Part shown: positions 27,780-36,180 of the stretch, in pieces | How the letters are laid out: every line of letters starts with the position of its first letter | How positions within the stretch are numbered: position 1 is the stretch's first letter | Assembly (NCBI GenBank): GCA_036001065.1 | Contig: DASYUQ010000126.1 | Coordinates: 33,451-97,450 of the forward strand | Source of the DNA: Candidatus Methylomirabilota bacterium | GTDB taxonomy: Bacteria; Methylomirabilota; Methylomirabilia; Rokubacteriales; CSP1-6 | Direction: 5' to 3' | Length of the DNA: 64,000 nt | The notes under the pieces: model-generated | Told to the model about the DNA's origin: nothing | Database searches by the model: none | Seen by the model: only the letters and a program-made list of their open reading frames with translations | Program-made: the position numbers and the translations under genes

Positions 27780-27868
27780 GCATCGTCCTCCTGAGGAAGA
27801 TACCCGCCGGGAGACCCCAAGGCTACGCCGCGGACACGAGCGTGGCTAGACGCACCGCGCCAACTCAT

Positions 27869-27935
27869 CGGAGGGGGCCTCGGCCGCTCCGAACGCCGGC
27901 TTGGCCGGCCAGGCCGAGGAGCGAGCCTGACCAGG
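27869..27935 (+). repeat. degenerate copy of the palindromic repeat (R6)
   Basis: TCGGAGGGGGCCTCGGCCGCTCCGA, with a corrupted right arm, is followed by the pairing GCCGGC/GCCGGC. It resembles the first and second hairpins of the family at 36041-36150 but is decayed. Nothing else was seen in the 233-base gap 27781-28013. Confidence 0.4.
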
Positions 27936-28013
27936 CCCGAGGAAGGAGCCGACCGGAGCGTACGCGATTGTGCGTGAGGATCGGCGACGATCGAGAACGA
28001 AGTCAGGCGACGC

Positions 28014-29348
28014 TCATCGGCATTGCATTGCCAGCCAGCGGGCCGTGCGCAGAAGACGCCCATCGCCGTGGCGCGGTCCGACGAGCTGAACGCCGAGCGG
28101 CAAGCCGTTCGCCCCCTGCATCAGCGGCACACCGACCGCGGGCATTCCGCACAGCGTCCACAGGGCGCAGAACACGGGATCGCCGGTGGAGGCCAGACCT
28201 TTGGGCGCGGTCCCGAGAGCGGCCGGGGTCAGGATCGCGTCGTAGCGCTGCTCGAACAGCTCGACGAAGCTCTGGTGGAGGGGCCGGATGCGAGCGACCG
28301 CCCGCTGGTAGTCGAGCGCGCGCACCTGTCGGCCACGCTCGAGCTGGGCCCGCAGCGACTCCGAGAGGCGGTCGCGGCCCTTCTCCCACTCCCGGTCGAG
28401 ATTCGCCGCCATCTCGGCTTCCATGATCGTCCGCTGCCACTCCCATGCTTCGGCCGCCGACGGGAACAGCTCGATCTCCTCCACCCGGTCGCCGAGGTGC
28501 GCGATGAGCTCGGCGAACGCCGCCTTCGTCTCCTCGTCCGCGCGCTCCCAGTACGGCGTCTTCACGAACGCGAACATCGGCGGCAGCGGCGGCTCCTGCG
28601 TCGCCACCTCCACGAAGGGGATGCGCGCGCGCGGCCGCGTGTCCGGATCGCGCTCGTCGTAGCCCACCAGCTGCTCCGCGAGCAGCGCGAGATCCTCGAC
28701 CGTGCGCGCGAACAGGCCGACGTGGTCCAGCGTGCGGGAGAGCATGTACACGCCGTGGCGCGGGATCAGGCCGTGGGTGGGTTTGAAGCCGTAGACGCCA
28801 CAGAACGACGCCGGACGGATGGTCGAGCCGGTGGTCTGGCTACCGAGGGCGAGCGGCACCATGCCGGCGGCCACCGCCGCCGCCGAGCCGCTGGAGGAGC
28901 CGCCCGGCGTGTGCTCGGGATTGTGTGGATTGCGCGTCTTGCCCGGCGCGCGGACGGCGAACTCCGTCGTCACCGTCTTGCCCATGATCACGGCTCCCGC
29001 CGCGCGCAGCATCGCCACCACGGTGGCGTCACGGGAGGGCGTACGGCCGGCGTACAGCACCGAGCCGTTCTCGGTGGGCATGTCGGCGGTGTCGATGATG
29101 TCCTTGATGCCCACCGGCACGCCGTGCAGCGGCCCGGTCGGCCGCCCCTCCCGGCGCCAGTCGTCGGCTGCCCGGGCCTGACCGAGCGCGTGAGCGGGAT
29201 CGAGGAACGCCCAGGCCTGGACTCGCGCGTCCATTTCGCCCACCCGCGCCAGGCACGCCTCGACCAGTTGCTCCGAGCTGATGACACCGTCACGGATCAG
29301 CCGCGCCGCCTCCGACGCCGACACCCAATAGAGATTCGTCAAATCCAT
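28014..29348 (-). CDS. amidase (amidase signature family)
   Basis: A 444-residue amidase-signature enzyme that hydrolyses a carboxamide. GVPVGIKDIID (about residue 80) gives the catalytic Lys. GGSSSGSAAAVAAG (about 150) gives the cis-Ser, and ALGSQTTGSTIRPASFCG (about 170) the nucleophilic Ser. The C-terminal LPLGVQLVGP is typical. The absence of GatB/GatC neighbours and the Trp/Glu-rich helical insert near residues 255-330 argue against glutamyl-tRNA amidotransferase GatA. A small-molecule amidase is more likely. It ends the minus-strand run upstream of the aldehyde dehydrogenase. The 183 bases upstream (29349-29531) hold nothing recognisable. Confidence 0.86.
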   Translation of the reverse strand: MDLTNLYWVSASEAARLIRDGVISSEQLVEACLARVGEMDARVQAWAFLDPAHALGQARAADDWRREGRPTGPLHGVPVGIKDIIDTADMPTENGSVLYAGRTPSRDATVVAMLRAAGAVIMGKTVTTEFAVRAPGKTRNPHNPEHTPGGSSSGSAAAVAAGMVPLALGSQTTGSTIRPASFCGVYGFKPTHGLIPRHGVYMLSRTLDHVGLFARTVEDLALLAEQLVGYDERDPDTRPRARIPFVEVATQEPPLPPMFAFVKTPYWERADEETKAAFAELIAHLGDRVEEIELFPSAAEAWEWQRTIMEAEMAANLDREWEKGRDRLSESLRAQLERGRQVRALDYQRAVARIRPLHQSFVELFEQRYDAILTPAALGTAPKGLASTGDPVFCALWTLCGMPAVGVPLMQGANGLPLGVQLVGPRHGDGRLLRTARWLAMQCR

Positions 29349-29531
29349 GGCACGCGCGCCGCCGGCCGGCGGGGGGCGATCGGAGAGAGTCCGGATGACC
29401 CGTTCCTGCCGCGTGATCCTGCGAAACAGCGGGGGCGAATGGGAATGGCGCGCGGGTGATCGGTTCTCGGCGCCTCGTGGTCAGAGGACCCTCTCCGGTC
29501 GTCCCCCGCCCGTCGGCGGTAATGTCGGGGC

Positions 29532-31562
29532 TCAGGCGCCATACAAGAACTCAGGAAGCCACAGCGTCATGCCCGGCCAGATGTACATGAACACGAGGCA
29601 GATGAGGACGATGATCATGTACGGCATCATGCCGGCGAAGATCTGGTTCAGTGTGACGTGCTTGGGCGACACGCCCTTGAGATAGAACGCCGACATCGCC
29701 ACCGGCGGGGACAGGAACGCCGCCTGGAGGTTGACCGCCACCATGATGCCGAACAGGACCGGGTCCACCTGGAAGTGGGTCAGCAGCGGGATGAAGATCG
29801 GGCAGAAGATGACGATGATCTCCGTCCACTCCAGCGGCCAGCCGAGCAGGAAGATGATCAGCTGAGCTATGACCTGGAACCCCAGCGGCGACAGGTTCAT
29901 GCTCAGCACCCAGCGCTCGATCAGCCCCTGGCCGCCGTGGAGCGCGAACACCGCCGAGAACAGCGCCGAGCCGATGAAGAGCCAGCACACCATGGCCGTC
30001 GTCTTCGCGGTCAGGAAAACGGACTGCTTCATGTTCACGCGCAGGTCTTTCGACGTCCGGAGATTCCAAAGCCCCGGAACGACGGCGCCGGCGAGCGTCC
30101 CTCCGATCGAGCCGGCGACCACGAGGGCGGCCCAGTCCTCGCCCTGCCACCACCCGAGCGTGAACCCGATGATGAACCCGACCAGGCTCCACCACCAGAC
30201 CTGACGCGCGTACTTCGCCATGACCGCCAGATACAGCGCACCGAGGGCGCCGATCGCCGCGGACTCGGTGGCGGTGGTGATGCCGAACAGGATGACCGCC
30301 AGCACGACGACCGTGAGGACGCCGAGCGGCACGACGGACACGACCAGCTCCTTCAGGATCTCGAGCTGCTCGCCGTCCATGCGCCAGAAGTAGTAGAGGA
30401 GGAGCAGGCCGGAGGCCGTCGCCAACCCCCAGAACCAGGCATAGAAGTGCCCGGGGATTCTGCCCACGCCGGCCACGCCGGTCGGCTCGGCTATCGGCAG
30501 GCCCAGCTGCTCGGGTGGCCCCGCGGCGGCCTTGGGCGTTTCCGCCGGCTCGGCCGTGGAGGCAACGCCCAGCTCCTGCGGCGTCTCAGGCTCGGCCACG
30601 GCCGGTCCCCCCCCCAGCGGCTGGGGGCCGCCCTCGGCCGGCGTGGCCACCGCAGCCGTGGGCGCGTTGTAGATGACGACGTACCACCACGTGGCGCCGA
30701 AGGTGCCGACCGTCAGCAGCAACGGCACCGAGAGAGCGAGCAGGTTCTTGACGATCAGGTCGTAGCCGGCCGGGCGCCCGTCGGGCATCCGGGCGCCGCG
30801 CACGAGGGCGGGTCGAAACGCAGCCACGACGAGGCCGGGAACGATGGACCGGAACCGGCCGCGCTCGAGCCGCTGCATCCACTCCGGCACCGCCACGCGG
30901 TACTCGTTGGGCGACAGCCTGGGCGCGATCCTCGGATTGATGATGGCCCAGCCGAGGATATAGACGAGGTACAGGAACGTGAGGAAGAAGCCCGGCAGCA
31001 TCGCCGCCGCGTAGAGCTTGACGATCGACTGCCCCGCCACCGCCGCGTAGACGATGAGCATGACCGAGGGCGGGATGAGGATGCCGAGCGTCCCGCCGGC
31101 CGTGATGACCCCCGAGGCCAGGCGAACGTCGTAGCCCGCTTTCAGCATCGGCCGCATCGCGATCACGCCCATCAGCACGACCACGGCGCCGACGATCCCG
31201 GAAGCGATGCCCCAGAACGCCGACACGATGAGCGTGGTCACGGCCAAGGACGCCGGCACCCGGCGGAAGGCCAGCTGCACGCTGTGGAACATCCGGTCGA
31301 CCAGCGCCGCCCGCTCCATGATGTAGCCCATGAAGACGAATAGCGGGACCGACAGCAGCGTGTCGTTGGTCATCACCCCGTATGTCCGCTGGACGATGAG
31401 GTCGAAAGCGCGGTTGTCCCACCAGTGCGCACCGGGCGTCCAGAACGCGATGTAGCCGAAGATCATACCCAGGCCCATCAGCGTGAACGCGGTCGGAAAG
31501 CCCATCATGATGGCCAGCACGATGAGCCCCAGCATCGTCAGGCCCAGCGACGGGTCGCTCAT
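29532..31562 (-). CDS. TRAP transporter large permease (DctM), enlarged form
   Basis: A 676-residue version of the DctM subunit, which normally has about 430 residues. Residues 1-215 and about 400-676 are recognisable DctM (GGTLGILIPPSVMLI near 157, TTATESAAIGALGAL near 430, and NLQAAFLSPPVAMSAFYLKG near 611). Between them lies an insertion with an extra helix (about 268-297), a Pro/Ala/Glu-rich segment (301-365) and another helix (about 372-392). A further helical pair lies near 455-500. ATG 31562 overlaps the dctQ stop. This size class is typical of TRAP transporters for larger or mixed organic acids. Energised by an ion gradient, it is the main channel of the system. Confidence 0.85.
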   Translation of the reverse strand: MSDPSLGLTMLGLIVLAIMMGFPTAFTLMGLGMIFGYIAFWTPGAHWWDNRAFDLIVQRTYGVMTNDTLLSVPLFVFMGYIMERAALVDRMFHSVQLAFRRVPASLAVTTLIVSAFWGIASGIVGAVVVLMGVIAMRPMLKAGYDVRLASGVITAGGTLGILIPPSVMLIVYAAVAGQSIVKLYAAAMLPGFFLTFLYLVYILGWAIINPRIAPRLSPNEYRVAVPEWMQRLERGRFRSIVPGLVVAAFRPALVRGARMPDGRPAGYDLIVKNLLALSVPLLLTVGTFGATWWYVVIYNAPTAAVATPAEGGPQPLGGGPAVAEPETPQELGVASTAEPAETPKAAAGPPEQLGLPIAEPTGVAGVGRIPGHFYAWFWGLATASGLLLLYYFWRMDGEQLEILKELVVSVVPLGVLTVVVLAVILFGITTATESAAIGALGALYLAVMAKYARQVWWWSLVGFIIGFTLGWWQGEDWAALVVAGSIGGTLAGAVVPGLWNLRTSKDLRVNMKQSVFLTAKTTAMVCWLFIGSALFSAVFALHGGQGLIERWVLSMNLSPLGFQVIAQLIIFLLGWPLEWTEIIVIFCPIFIPLLTHFQVDPVLFGIMVAVNLQAAFLSPPVAMSAFYLKGVSPKHVTLNQIFAGMMPYMIIVLICLVFMYIWPGMTLWLPEFLYGA

Positions 31563-32227
31563 GGGTTCTTGTGTTCCACCGCGCTGCGGTGGCGGGCGGC
31601 CTCGTCGATCGCATGCGCCCCTTCGACGGCCACGCGGCGCGACTCCTCGTCCACGTACTCGCTGTGAGAGAGCTGGGTCTCGATCACGTCGATCTCTTCG
31701 ACGTCCTCGAGCCGCGGCGGCCAGGCTCCAGTGCGCAGGCACACGATGCAGCGGACGATCTCGCCGAGCCCCTGAAGCATGACCACCACACCGGCGATCG
31801 GGATCACGGATTTGAAGTGATAGACGGGCGGCCCCTCGGCCGTCACCGTCGAGTGCTCGCCGATGCGCCAGGAGATGGCGGCGTAGTCGTAGCCCGCGTA
31901 GATCAGGCCCAGGATACCGGGGATGAAGAACAGCAGATACAGCGTCAGGTCCAGCGCGGCCTGGGCGCGCGGTCGCAGGTAGATGTAGACGAAGTCGGCG
32001 CGGACGTGCCCGGCCGCGGCGAGGGTGTAGGCGCCACACATCATGAACAGCGTGCCGTACAGCATGTTGTTGAAGTCGAAGATCCAGGCCGTGGGGGCGT
32101 TGAGGATGTAGCGTTTGAACACTTCGAGGGATACCACGAAGGTCAGGCCCACGATCAGCCACGCGAAGGCCTTGCCCGACCAGTAGCTGACCTGGTCGAC
32201 GGCTCGGAGCAGGGCCTGAGCGGTCAT
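31559..32227 (-). CDS. TRAP transporter small permease (DctQ)
   Basis: A 222-residue membrane subunit with four helices (FAWLIVGLTFVVSLEVFKRYIL, MLYGTLFMMCGAYTLAAAGHVRADFVY, LDLTLYLLFFIPGILGLIYAGY, VIPIAGVVVMLQGLGEIVRCIVC, each quoted for position only). An Asp/Glu-rich C-terminal tail of about 50 residues is longer than usual. The pattern GHVRADFVY is the DctQ signature. ATG 32227 is preferred over an ATG at 32251 because the latter lies inside a hairpin. The last four bases overlap dctM, so the two are translated together. Confidence 0.82.
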   Translation of the reverse strand: MTAQALLRAVDQVSYWSGKAFAWLIVGLTFVVSLEVFKRYILNAPTAWIFDFNNMLYGTLFMMCGAYTLAAAGHVRADFVYIYLRPRAQAALDLTLYLLFFIPGILGLIYAGYDYAAISWRIGEHSTVTAEGPPVYHFKSVIPIAGVVVMLQGLGEIVRCIVCLRTGAWPPRLEDVEEIDVIETQLSHSEYVDEESRRVAVEGAHAIDEAARHRSAVEHKNP

Positions 32228-32243
32228 GCAGGCAGAAAACCAG

Positions 32244-32273
32244 CCAGCCACCCGGCGCGGGCCGGATGGCTGG
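32244..32273 (-). other. intercistronic hairpin between dctP and dctQ genes
   Basis: CCAGCCACCCGGC (32244-32256) pairs with GCCGGATGGCTGG (32261-32273) around GCGG, with one mismatch. Its position after the binding-protein gene suggests partial termination or mRNA protection, giving more binding protein than permease. Confidence 0.5.
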
Positions 32274-32298
32274 CCTGCCGCGAAGGCGTCACGGAGAA

Positions 32299-33444
32299 CT
32301 AGCTCTTCTTGGGCCCTGGCTGGGCCGGCCGGCCGAAGTAGTGGTTGTAGGCCATCTCACGCCTGACGTTGGTGTCGAGATCCCACTTCACGGCGCGGGC
32401 CGCGAATGCCTTCTGCGACGCGGCGACCTCCTTGAACATCGGGTTGTCGGCCGACCTCTTCACCAGCACCTCGTCGAAGATCTGGAGCTGCTTCTGGAGG
32501 ACGGAGGCCGGGGTCTTGTAGACCTTGACCTTGTCCTTGGTCTGCAGCTCGATGTAGTCCTTCGAGTAGCGGTCGATCGCCTTCCACGACAGGTCGGCCG
32601 AGGCCGCCTCCACCGCGTTCTCGATGATCGCCTTGATCTTGGCCGGCAGCGCATCGAACTTGGTCTTGTTGAAGGTGATCTCGAACTGCTCGGCGTTCTG
32701 GTGATAGCTCTGCAGCATGTAGACCTTGGAGACGTCGGCGAAGCCGAGGATGCGGTCGGAGGTCGCGTTGTTGAACTCGGCGGCATCGAGCAACCCCCGG
32801 TCCATGGCCGGCACGATCTCGCCGCCGGGCAGGGCGTTCACTGCCGCCCCCAGGCCGGTGAACAGGTCGATCGAGATGCCGACCGTGCGGAACTTGAGGC
32901 CCTTGAAGTCGTCGGGCTTGGTGATCGGCTTCTTGAACCAGCCGAGCGGCTGCGTCGCCATCGGGCCGTACGGGAAGGACACGACGTTGGCGCCGATGGA
33001 GGCGTAGAGCTTGTTGAGCAGCTCCTTGCCGCCGCCGTACTTGTGCCAGGCCAGCAGCATGTTGGCGTCCATGCCGTAGGCGGGACTGGACCCCCAGAGC
33101 GCGAGGGCCGTCTGCTTGCCGTAGTGGTACACCAGCACGCCGTGGCCACCGTCGAGGGTGCCCTTGGACACGGCGTCGAGCAAGCCGAAGGCCGGCACCA
33201 CCGCGCCGGCGGGCAACACCTCGATCTTGAGGTCGCCGCCGGTCATGTCGTTGACCTTCTTGGCGAAGTCGAGCGCGTACTCGTGGAAGATGTCCTTGGA
33301 CGGCCAGGTGCTCTGCCAGCGCATCGTGATCGGGCCCTGCGCCTTGGCGACCATCGGGAAGGCGAGCGTCGCCGCGCCGGCGGCCGCTGCGCCCTTGAGG
33401 AACGTGCGGCGCGGTGCTTCGGGTGTCGTCTGCTGGTTGCTCAT
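32299..33444 (-). CDS. TRAP transporter substrate-binding protein (DctP family), Tat signal
   Basis: A 381-residue periplasmic solute receptor. The start at ATG 33444 gives APRRTFLKGAAAAGAATLA, a twin-arginine signal ending near AKAQG. The mature protein shows the DctP pattern: MRWQSTWPSKDIFHEYA, then DLKIEVLPAGAVVPAFG and LKFRTVGISIDLFTGLGA with the carboxylate-binding Arg, then DAAEFNNATSD. The YYHKNAEQFEI-like segment and size fit the TakP/2-oxo-acid subgroup, which binds mono-carboxylates, but the ligand is uncertain. GAGAGGAGA precedes the start. It heads the dctP-dctQ-dctM operon. Confidence 0.88.
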   Translation of the reverse strand: MSNQQTTPEAPRRTFLKGAAAAGAATLAFPMVAKAQGPITMRWQSTWPSKDIFHEYALDFAKKVNDMTGGDLKIEVLPAGAVVPAFGLLDAVSKGTLDGGHGVLVYHYGKQTALALWGSSPAYGMDANMLLAWHKYGGGKELLNKLYASIGANVVSFPYGPMATQPLGWFKKPITKPDDFKGLKFRTVGISIDLFTGLGAAVNALPGGEIVPAMDRGLLDAAEFNNATSDRILGFADVSKVYMLQSYHQNAEQFEITFNKTKFDALPAKIKAIIENAVEAASADLSWKAIDRYSKDYIELQTKDKVKVYKTPASVLQKQLQIFDEVLVKRSADNPMFKEVAASQKAFAARAVKWDLDTNVRREMAYNHYFGRPAQPGPKKS

Positions 33445-33497
33445 GCGTCGTCTCCTCTCAGGATGTTTCTCCGGTGAAGTGGACAGACCGCCGCGGG

Positions 33498-33503
33498 ATT
33501 CTA
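33498..33503 (-). promoter_or_regulatory. -10 box of the TRAP operon
   Basis: TAGAAT on the minus strand lies about 54 bases before ATG 33444, and a Shine-Dalgarno (GAGAGGAGA) lies in the implied leader. Unlike several other genes in the window, this one has a conventional leader. Confidence 0.45.
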
Positions 33504-33542
33504 CCCCGCCCCTCACGACCCCCGCAAGACCATGCCAGGCTC

Positions 33543-34286
33543 CTACCCCCGGATGGTCTTCATGACTTCCTCGTTCTGGAACGCGCTCCGGGGGTCGCCG
33601 TGGAAGATGATCTCGCCCCGGTCGATGGCGTAGAGGCGGTCGGCCACCCGGGTCGCGTTCATCAGGTTGGACTCCGCGATCAGGACCGAGATCCCCATCC
33701 CCTTGATCTTCTTGACGGCGTCGATGAACCGGCTGACCACGACCGGCGCCAGCCCTTCGAAGGGCTCGTCGAGCAGGAGGACCGATGGCTCGAGCGTCAT
33801 CGCGCGGGCGATCGCCACCATCTTCTTCTGGCCCCCGCTCAGATGGAGACCCCGCCGCTGCATGAAGGTCTTGACCTCGGGGAAGATGCCGAAGATCCGC
33901 TCGAGCGCCTGATCGGCGGTCGCGGGCGCCCGCCGGTTTCCCGACCTCCGCGTCAGCCACTGCGTGATCTGGAAGTTCTCCTCGACCGTCAGGTCGGGGA
34001 AGATGCCGCAGTCCTCTGGAGCATAGCCGATGCCGAGGCGCGCCCGCTCGTGCGCCGGCAGCCGCGTGACCTCGTGGCCGCCCAGCGCGATCCGACCGGC
34101 CCGGACGGGCAGCAGGCCCATGATGCTGTCGATGGTGGTGGTCTTGCCGGCGCCGTTACGGCCCACCAGGCAGACGGCCTCGCCAGTCTTCAGATTAAGG
34201 GACACGGTGCGGAGGATCTGCGCCGGCCCGCGGTACGTGCTGACGCCGTCCAACTCGAGCATGGCGCCCGGGCCGGCGGCCGTCAT
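33543..34286 (-). CDS. livF: branched-chain-type ABC transporter ATP-binding protein LivF
   Basis: A 247-residue ABC ATPase. GRNGAGKTTT (about residue 38) is Walker A. LSGGQKKMVAIARAM is the signature, and VLLLDEPFEGLAP is Walker B. The short length and the YAPEDCGIFPDLTVEENF segment identify it as the LivF subunit. It would energise import with LivG through the LivH/LivM channel. Its ATG 34286 overlaps the livG stop (ATGA). The ligand of this Liv system may be an aromatic or branched compound and not an amino acid, as is common in such operons. Confidence 0.88.
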   Translation of the reverse strand: MTAAGPGAMLELDGVSTYRGPAQILRTVSLNLKTGEAVCLVGRNGAGKTTTIDSIMGLLPVRAGRIALGGHEVTRLPAHERARLGIGYAPEDCGIFPDLTVEENFQITQWLTRRSGNRRAPATADQALERIFGIFPEVKTFMQRRGLHLSGGQKKMVAIARAMTLEPSVLLLDEPFEGLAPVVVSRFIDAVKKIKGMGISVLIAESNLMNATRVADRLYAIDRGEIIFHGDPRSAFQNEEVMKTIRG

Positions 34287-35038
34287 GACGACGTCGCGGT
34301 GCCCATGAGGGTCGTGGTGACGGTCGCGTTTCGGCGGATCTCGTCCGGCGTCCCGTCGGCGAGGATTGTACCCTGGTGCATGGCGACGATCCGGTCGGAG
34401 TAGTTGAAGACCACGTCCATGTCGTGCTCGATGATCGCGGCCGAGATCCCCTCGCGGCGCACCACCGAGGTGATCGTGTCCATGATGGGGGCCTTCTCCC
34501 GCGTGCTGACGCCGCTGGTCGGCTCGTCGAGGAACAGGAGCTGGGGCCGGAGCGCGTAGGCCACCGCGACGTCGAGGAGCTTGCGCTCGCCCTGGGAGAT
34601 GCCGCCCGCCAGCATGCGCGCCTTGGCCTCCAGGCCGAACAGGCGCAGGGTCTCGGCCGCCTCCTCCCAGACGGCCCGGTCCCTCTCGGCCAGCGAGATG
34701 AGCTTCCGGGTCTTCCCCTCGCGCGAGAAGATGGCCAGCGCGACGTTGTCGAGCAGCGTGAGCTGGTCGAACAGGTTCACGAGCTGGAAGCTCCGCGCGA
34801 TCCCGGCCTTGATCCGCCCGTGCACCGACATGTGCGTCACGTCGTGGCCCTGGAACAGGATCTGGCCGCTGTCGGGCGGGAAGAGGCCGCTGATCAGGTT
34901 GACCAGCGTGGTCTTGCCGGCGCCGTTGGAGCCGATGAGGGCCAGCACCTCGCGCTCGCGCACGGTGAAGTCCACGTGGTCGACCGCGTGGGTCTCGCCG
35001 AAGTACTTGACGAGGCTCTTCGTGACCAGGAGGCTCAC
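34283..35038 (-). CDS. livG: branched-chain-type ABC transporter ATP-binding protein LivG
   Basis: A 251-residue ABC ATPase starting at GTG 35038, one base after the livM stop. GSNGAGKTTLVNLISG is Walker A. FQLVNLFDQLTLLDNV is the LivG-specific stretch following the Q-loop. ISQGERKLLDVAVA replaces the usual LSGGQ signature, and LLFLDEPTSGVS is Walker B. IIEHDMDVVFNYSDRI is the characteristic LivG C-terminal segment. The SQGE signature is a common LivG variant. The protein works as a heterodimer with LivF. Confidence 0.88.
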   Translation of the reverse strand: MSLLVTKSLVKYFGETHAVDHVDFTVREREVLALIGSNGAGKTTLVNLISGLFPPDSGQILFQGHDVTHMSVHGRIKAGIARSFQLVNLFDQLTLLDNVALAIFSREGKTRKLISLAERDRAVWEEAAETLRLFGLEAKARMLAGGISQGERKLLDVAVAYALRPQLLFLDEPTSGVSTREKAPIMDTITSVVRREGISAAIIEHDMDVVFNYSDRIVAMHQGTILADGTPDEIRRNATVTTTLMGTATSS

Positions 35039-35039
35039 C

Positions 35040-36038
35040 TCAGGCCGTCCTCCCCCGCCAGCGCTCGAGGAGCCGGCCCGCCGTGCCCACCACGCCGGTC
35101 GGCAGCGACAGCACGAGCACCACCAGCACCGTGCCGAGCACGAACTGCCAGTACACCGTGTTCCCCACCGCGGCGGCCTCGAGGTAGTTGTAGAGCACCG
35201 CGCCCACGATCGGACCGGCGAACGCACGGAAGCCGCCGAGCACGGTCATGAAGACGATCTTGCCCGAGAAAGTCCAGAGCAGGTTGTCCGGCGTGATGAG
35301 GCCGTTGAGCGGGACCCACAGGGCGCCGGCGATCCCGGTGAAGACGCCAGAGACGAGGAACGCCACCCACCGGTGATGCCAGACCTGGACCCCCACGAAC
35401 TCGGCCCGCGTCTCGCTGTCGCGGATCGACTGGAGCGCCTTGCCGAAGGGCGAGTTCACGATGACCCACATCAGGGCCACACACGCGAAGAAGATCACCA
35501 GGATGTAGTAGTAGTAGGTATGCGACAGGAAGTCCATCTTGTCGCCCTTGGCGGTGGCGAAACCCAGCAGCGCGGGCGTCGGCACCCGGAGGCCGTCCGT
35601 CCCGCCCGTCACCCAGAAGAACTTGAAGGCGAGGCTCCACAGCACCTGGGACAGCGCGAGGGTGAGGATGCTGAAGAAGATGCGCGTGTAGCGCACACAC
35701 ACGACGCCGAACAGCGCGGCGACCAGGACCGAGGCCACGATGGCGCCGGCGAGGAACAGCTCCATCGAGCTGACCTTGAGGTACTTCACCATCAGGGCCA
35801 CCGTGTAGGCTCCGACGCCGAAGAACGCCGCATGACCGAACGAGAGCAGGCCCGTGTAGCCCAGGAGGAGGTTGAAGCCGAGCGCGGCGATTGCCATCAC
35901 CAGGCCATAGGCGAGCAGCATGGCCTGGTACTGCGTGGCCACCCACGGGTATACCAGCAGCACGACCACGATGGGAGCGACCCAGACCAGCAGCTTGGCC
36001 GGCGAGCGGGCCTCGAGGGCGACCGCCAGCGTACTCAT
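35040..36038 (-). CDS. livM: branched-chain-type ABC transporter permease LivM
   Basis: A 332-residue inner-membrane permease with about nine helices. GFNLLLGYTGLLSFGHAAFFGVGAY (for position, residues about 52-76) is the LivM hallmark. GKALQSIRDSETRAEFVGV near 220 is the ATPase-docking region, and GGFRAFAGPIVGAVLY near 275 is conserved. ATG 36038 is used. The bases before it belong to a palindromic repeat lying between livH and livM, which may uncouple their expression. Confidence 0.87.
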   Translation of the reverse strand: MSTLAVALEARSPAKLLVWVAPIVVVLLVYPWVATQYQAMLLAYGLVMAIAALGFNLLLGYTGLLSFGHAAFFGVGAYTVALMVKYLKVSSMELFLAGAIVASVLVAALFGVVCVRYTRIFFSILTLALSQVLWSLAFKFFWVTGGTDGLRVPTPALLGFATAKGDKMDFLSHTYYYYILVIFFACVALMWVIVNSPFGKALQSIRDSETRAEFVGVQVWHHRWVAFLVSGVFTGIAGALWVPLNGLITPDNLLWTFSGKIVFMTVLGGFRAFAGPIVGAVLYNYLEAAAVGNTVYWQFVLGTVLVVLVLSLPTGVVGTAGRLLERWRGRTA

Positions 36039-36040
36039 TC

Positions 36041-36150
36041 GTCGGAGGGGGCCTCGACGGCCCCCTCCGAGATCCATAGTCGGAGGGGGCCTCGCGGCCC
36101 CCTCCGAACCACCCCGACGGAGTGCGCCGGCAAAGCCGGCGCTCGAACGA
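36041..36150 (+). repeat. two-hairpin palindromic repeat, copy R3 (first hairpin doubled)
   Basis: The first hairpin occurs twice in tandem (36041-36070 and 36079-36107), each pairing TCGGAGGGGGC with GCCCCCTCCGA. The second hairpin (GCGCCGGC 36124-36131 with GCCGGCGC 36135-36142 around AAA) and TCGAACG follow. It is inserted inside the Liv operon between livH and livM. Confidence 0.8.
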
Positions 36151-36180
36151 GCGCGTCCTCGAGGTCGGGCGGTCGCGGGC

